The notes under the pieces were generated by a model that worked only from the letters and a program-made list of their open reading frames with translations, was not told the origin of the DNA and did no database searches. A stretch of 64,000 nt of DNA from the NCBI GenBank assembly GCA_026545225.1, contig CM048846.1, forward strand, positions 38,017,501 to 38,081,500, read 5' to 3'. This stretch comes from Cornus controversa. Its lineage: Eukaryota > Streptophyta > Magnoliopsida > Cornales > Cornaceae. The position numbers and the translations under genes were made by a program. Shown here piece after piece: positions 59,487 to 64,000 of the stretch; positions within the stretch are counted from its first letter, which is position 1, and each line of letters begins with the position of its first letter.

Positions 59487-61236
59487 TCTCGTGTTAGGGA
59501 TCCTTCTGCCTCTACTTCTGCACCACCGCCGCCGCCTCAGCATTAGTTCTCATTATTTTTGTTCTTATTTTTGTTTCGTATTTTGTTTTATTTTTATTTC
59601 AGCTCCATTTTTATGTACATGCAGTCATTGAACTGTCTATTGCCTTGTTGGCTCTCACTTTTGTTGCTTTTTAAGCAATTCTTTTGTATTCCATAAATTC
59701 CCACATATGTACTTACACATGTTTGAATTAATGGAATATTATCAGCTTTTCATTATCTTTACTTTATTTTCATCTTTTCTGTTTATTTACTTTCTAGTGA
59801 ATGAATGTTTTGTTGGTATGTACTTATATTTGTGTAGTTTATGATGCCCCACTTGTCCGGCACGTACCTGCGTACTCGTGTACCCACTACCCTTACACGG
59901 TTGATGTTTTAACTTTTTGAGACCCATCAATCCACTGGTAACATTGTTCTAACTCTTCTTAGTTCAAACATTGAGGACAATGTTTAATTTAAGTTTAGGC
60001 TACGGTATACTTGTATACATTGGTTGCTTTTAAAATTTTTGTACATATTGTATTATTTTGAATTTTTATTTCATGTTTGCCATAATGTCCTTCTATTTGA
60101 AGATGTAATACCTATAACGTCATTGATAAATGCATCTTGTAATTAGGAACTTTGACATGACATCCGAAAATACTTGAACCTTTGAAAATTTGTGTTATGT
60201 TAGAGTGGTCTACATTCTTGTTTAGTCTTTGAATATTGTACAGTTATTTCCCTATATTTGTCCTAAATAGCACAAACACGCACGCATTCATTCAATTGTG
60301 GGGTATACATCGTTTGGAGAGTTTTGAAAACGTTTGTTTCTATTTGAATTTCTTGAAGAACGAATTGCTTTAGAAAAATCAAAAGCTAAAAAAAAGAGAA
60401 AAAGAAAACAAGAAAACAAACACATAAAACAAATTGGCAATAAGCCTTCTCACTCATTAAACTGGGCCTCTATGCCTTATAAAGAATGGAGTGTTCGCGT
60501 TTAATAGGTGTCCAAGGTTGGGCAATAAAGAAACAATTGGCTCGTTTAAGTTTGTATCCTAGTGAGCTCGGTTATTAAGTCTGAGGGGTGTTTCTTCACC
60601 CAATGCCCTAAAACTATCTGGTTTGGGAGTCATTGACCGAACACTATTACATTGTCTTACTAGAAAGCTTAAAGGACTTAGGCATTGCACAGCCAATTAC
60701 ACTTAATGTTTGTAAATATTTTTGTAACTAGTGTTTTGCTTTGGTAATTCGTTTCAGAAAGTTGTTTCTTCTAAGAATGAATGTTTTCCTTATTATCCAT
60801 TAACAACAATAAACCACGCATTTAAATGTATGTTCACTTTTCAAAGAGGATTTTAGGGTTTGCACTTGTATGTGTATCAGACTGACCATTATGTGGAGAC
60901 TGTCACATAATTCTGATTTTTGACGATTTTATCTATTGATGTCCATATAGCTCCATAATTCTTATTACATTTGTCATTTTGAACATAAATTGGGGTATCA
61001 CTCTTCTCTAGATAATGACTAAGCAAACCACCATTTTTGTATACTTTTGTAAGTTTAACGAGCATGTTAAATCTAATGAGACTTCACTCATCCACTAGAG
61101 GTGTCTAGGGATTTAAAAGGCTTGTTGCATTCGCTAAATGCAACCAGGTTTCCCACGAAAACAGAATTAGAATAGTTATTTTATTTTATTTCATTTTGTA
61201 TTGCTAAGGGACTAGCAATATCTAAGTTTGGGGGTA
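59487..61236 (+). other. Element B conserved tail and polypurine tract
   Basis: Non-coding. A hairpin AACATTG-agga-CAATGTT (59966-59985) with a decayed purine tract, the conserved core (60440-60650), the second conserved block (60826-60860), a hairpin ATTGCTA-agggac-TAGCAAT (61200-61219) and the polypurine tract AAGTTTGGGGGTA (61224-61236) match element A in order. Confidence 0.75.
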
Positions 61237-62601
61237 TGATAAACGTTGAATGTTATATATTTTTGCGCCTTTACTTTTGTATTTTGATCCCATAGCTGAA
61301 CATATTGTATAGTTTTTATGTGTTTTTATGTTTCTGATGATTTCAGGTTCAAAGTCAGAATTTGGCGTAATTCGACTACTTTATGGAAAGTCCACATTAA
61401 GGAATAGTGAATGGCGTGTCAAGACCGGAGTCGAAAAGTTAAAGAGTGAAGATCTGCAGAAAAAGGAAGATCGATGCATCGAAGTGCCTACTTCGATTCA
61501 TCGAAGTTCATACTTCGATGCATCACCCAAGCCTGCAGAAGATATTTCTCTGCAGATATTTTCTTCACTTGCCACTTGTCCAATTTTGCTTAGATAAAGT
61601 CTTGAACGGAATTTCTATGATATTTTCAGCCTCAAATCAGTTATATAGCTAGAAAATATGTAATATTGAAAAAAACATCACAATTCTTGTAATAGAGAGC
61701 ATATATAGAATTGTAGAGAGAGAAAATGAAGTTCTAAAGAGGGAAAGTTTCAAAGAGGGCTTTGTCAGGCCTTGAAGACCATTTTGAGCATGGGACCATC
61801 TCTGTCTATGGAGTGCTTCAAGCCCATCATGATTAACTAATCCTTCTCTAGGGTTTTGACAAACCCTAGTAATGTAAATATGTTTTAACTTCAATGAATT
61901 GGGGATTTTTATGTACTTTGTGTATATGTTTCTTGCCTTGAGCCTTGTATTAATATAAGTTTACAAATTCTTCAAGTTCATGTGTTGTAATTTATCTTCT
62001 TGTCTTAGAAGTGCTTAAATTCCTCACATACTCCTCAAACACTTGTAAGTTTCACAAGGACTACAAGTGATGGCTTGAGACTAATTTTTACTATAACATG
62101 CATAGCTAGATTTGCATAGTCCATGCTTAGAGATGGTTATTTCACTACACTTAGGTAATTAGATAATTAGGTAAGTAGGTAGGTAGAAAAATCACGCTTA
62201 TCGAAATTAGATTATAGTATATTAAGGTGTGTGTATTCTCTTGGGGACGTCATTATACGTAGGACTTGTCAACGCGTTATTTAGTACACATCTACATGAA
62301 TTCTCCCAATTTATTAGAAGTGTGATATACTACGAGGCTAGTGGTGAAGTCTAACCCTAGTCCTTTACCTTTCTCTCAAAACTTTGTATTTAAATTATAT
62401 TTTATGCTTTCAAATTAAAGTAAGAAAACAACCAACACTCGGTTGTGATTTAAACAAGAACCAACCCTCAACCTTTAGTGAGTTATACCTACGTAGTCTC
62501 TGTGGGATCCACACCCTCAACTTAGAGCCTTATCCTTCAATGATTCGTTCTATTGCGAGTGGTAAATTTATAAATTGCGAGTAGCGCAACCGCACACAAC
62601 A
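61237..62601 (+). repeat. Element B LTR, shared 3'/5' LTR
   Basis: Starts TGATAAACGTTGAATG after a polypurine tract and ends GCACACAACA before a primer-binding site. It therefore serves as the 3' LTR of the unit on its left and the 5' LTR of the unit on its right. A dyad cluster with GATCGATGCATCGAAG variants lies at 61470-61526, followed by CTGCAG (61533-61538), CACTTGCCACTTG (61566-61578) and a TATA box (ATATATAG, 61701-61708). The arrangement is as in the element A LTR. Confidence 0.82.
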
Positions 62602-62606
62602 ATTTT

Positions 62607-62624
62607 TGGCGCCGTTGCCGGGGA
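62607..62624 (+). promoter_or_regulatory. Primer-binding site, tRNA-Asp type
   Basis: TGGCGCCGTTGCCGGGGA, a perfect complement of the tRNA-Asp 3' end as used by Athila-like elements. It starts 5 bases after the LTR. Confidence 0.92.
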
Positions 62625-62866
62625 CTACGGTTAAATCGCTAAATTAGAGGATTGAGTCTAGTTTAAATTTTAACTTAACTTATTCTTTACATTCTTTATT
62701 TGTAAGTATCTTTATCTTTATTTCTAAAGTGTTTTATTGTAGGTACTTGTCTAATCAAGGCATCAAGACTTAAGCTTGTACCGTTATGAGTAGAGTACCC
62801 AACTTTCTTGCACTTAGGAGTTTAAAATTTTGTTTCTGTATATAATTTAAGTTTTTGTTAATTCAT

Positions 62867-64000
62867 ATGCAAGGTAGGAGATCATTTTCATTACCTTTGT
62901 TGCCGTGTGACCTTAAACTTAAACGAACTCTTAGACAACATAGTAGTGTTCCTAGGGACCCTATATTGTTTAGAGAACATAGAAGAGAAACCATGGCATA
63001 TAATGATAACCAAAATTCTCAACAAAATCCTGTTTACCACCCACACCGAGTGGTGAGATTCTTCGAGATTTTTATGTTGAGTGGTGAGATTCTTCGAGAT
63101 TTTTATGTTCCATCTATCTATGGATCTCCCTCTTGTATTCGTTTTTCGAATGCAGAGGAGGAATAATTTTGAAATCAAATCCCCAACAATTAATCTTCTT
63201 ACTTGTTTTCATGGGCTTCTAAACCAAGATCCTTATAAGCACATTGATGAATTTCTAGAATTGTGTTTGACTTACAGTTGAATGCACCAGCTAAGGACAA
63301 CTTAAGACTTCGTCTTTCTTCCTTCTCTATTAAGGATAAAGCTAAGCAATGGTTTAACTCCTTAAAGCCAAATTCCATATACTCTTGGAAAGAAATTGTA
63401 ATACCCCACTCCAACACATGGTATGATATTGTCCGCTTTGGGCCTGAGCCCGCACGGTTTTGCTCTTGAATTTTACCCCAAAAGGCCTCATACCATTTGA
63501 AGAAAACATACTACATATAAGCACATCCCCTTTTTCACACCCAGGCGATGTGGGATTGAGCACCCTGTACCCTGTCAGTGTGGTAGCTCAGCCCAGTGTC
63601 TATCTTTGCACCCGCCCACTCACACCCGTCCACAAGGGTTACTACAGAAATGTAATGGGAGTTTCTAAAGAAATTCTTTCCAATGGGAAAGACTAATGAT
63701 GTGTGTAGAGCCATTATTGGTTTCTCTCAAAGGGAGGGAGACTTTTTCATGAAACATGGAAAAGGATGAAGGATCTTTTGAAGTTTTGCCCACACCATGC
63801 TATATTCTGAAACGATAATTGGTGCAAGGATTTTATGATGGTATAGGAAAGCCCCCCACAAACAATGGTTGATGCTAGTTGTGGAGGTACATTCTTTCTG
63901 AAAAGTCTCGATGAGGCATGGATACTCTTTAAGAACTTGAGCGAGAATTCGTCTCATCGTTCTTCTAATGAAAGGAAGAATAAGGTAGTTGTTCCTTTTA
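62867..64000 (+). pseudogene. Third Athila-like gag, runs off window
   Basis: Starts MQGRRSFSLPLLPCDLKLKR. A 31-bp tandem duplication (63050-63080 and 63081-63111) shifts the frame, which resumes as TINLLTCFHGLLNQDPYKHI and RLRLSSFSIKDKAKQWFNSL. A 250-bp solo LTR (63397-63646) interrupts it. Removing that insert gives WEFLKKFFPMGKTNDV and then ETFHETWKRMKDLLKFCPHH, with stops. The element continues past the window edge. Confidence 0.88.
63397..63646 (+). mobile_element. TRIM-like solo LTR, 250 bp
   Basis: Starts TGTAATACCCCACTCC and ends GGGTTACTACA, flanked by the 5-bp duplication GAAAT (63392-63396 and 63647-63651). It contains the GCTTTGGGCCTGAGCCCGCA and CGATGTGGGATTGAGCACC words that recur in plant miniature LTR elements; I know the sequence type but cannot name the family with certainty. 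Confidence 0.85.

Overview
The window is nuclear DNA of a flowering plant, most likely a eudicot. It is AT-rich and packed with nested LTR retrotransposons, MITEs and a SINE. It also carries a 12.5-kb nuclear insertion of plastid DNA (NUPT) and decayed fragments of ordinary nuclear genes. I see no intact host gene. All reading was by eye, so boundaries of degenerate repeats are approximate.

Layout. 70-3510 is a non-coding repeat (R-left) whose directly repeated partner (R-right, 19433-21695) starts exactly where the plastid DNA ends. R-left contains a 1263-bp Mutator-like element (938-2200) and R-right a tRNA-derived SINE (21416-21582). Between the R copies lie an LTR-like repeat D with gag remains (3709-5690), a repeat E (5693-6978) and the NUPT (6979-19435). 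The NUPT holds a stray + strand petA fragment, then psbE-psbF-psbL-psbJ (+), petA-cemA-ycf4-psaI-accD-rbcL (-) and the 5' end of atpB (+). That is the usual angiosperm plastid order, reverse-complemented. Most genes carry nonsense codons, frameshifts and deletions, with a strong C-to-T/G-to-A bias.

21.8-30.5 kb holds Tourist-like MITEs and fragments of three nuclear genes: a BiP-type HSP70, a FAR1-related DNA-binding domain and one exon of a WAT1/MtN21-type transporter. An orphan first exon with a TATA box lies at 28820-28890.

30648-44831 is a 14.2-kb Athila-like Ty3 retrotransposon on the minus strand. It has LTRs of about 1.4 kb, a TATAT target duplication, a tRNA-Asp-type primer site, gag, protease, RT/RNase H, integrase and an extra ORF (aORF) downstream of pol. 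A 1505-bp solo LTR of a third family sits in its RT gene. 45-50 kb holds inverted copies of D (with a MITE) and E. 51.1-54.66 kb is a broken Ty1/copia element. 54.66-61.24 kb holds gag/protease pieces and the aORF unit of a second Athila-like element, which lacks pol. An LTR at 61237-62601 is followed by a primer site and a third gag that runs off the window and is split by a 250-bp TRIM-like solo LTR.

Most interesting signal. In both Athila-like elements, clusters of a short palindromic word occur twice: in the LTR upstream of the TATA box, and between pol and the aORF. The word is element-specific: TCGATCAATCGA in one, TCGATGCATCGA in the other. The internal cluster is followed in both by CACGTG, a conserved TATA-like block and a pyrimidine-rich leader, and in the better-preserved copy by a likely leader intron ending just before the aORF start. 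This looks like an internal promoter sharing its cis-elements with the LTR promoter. The aORF product is a candidate regulator, by inference only.
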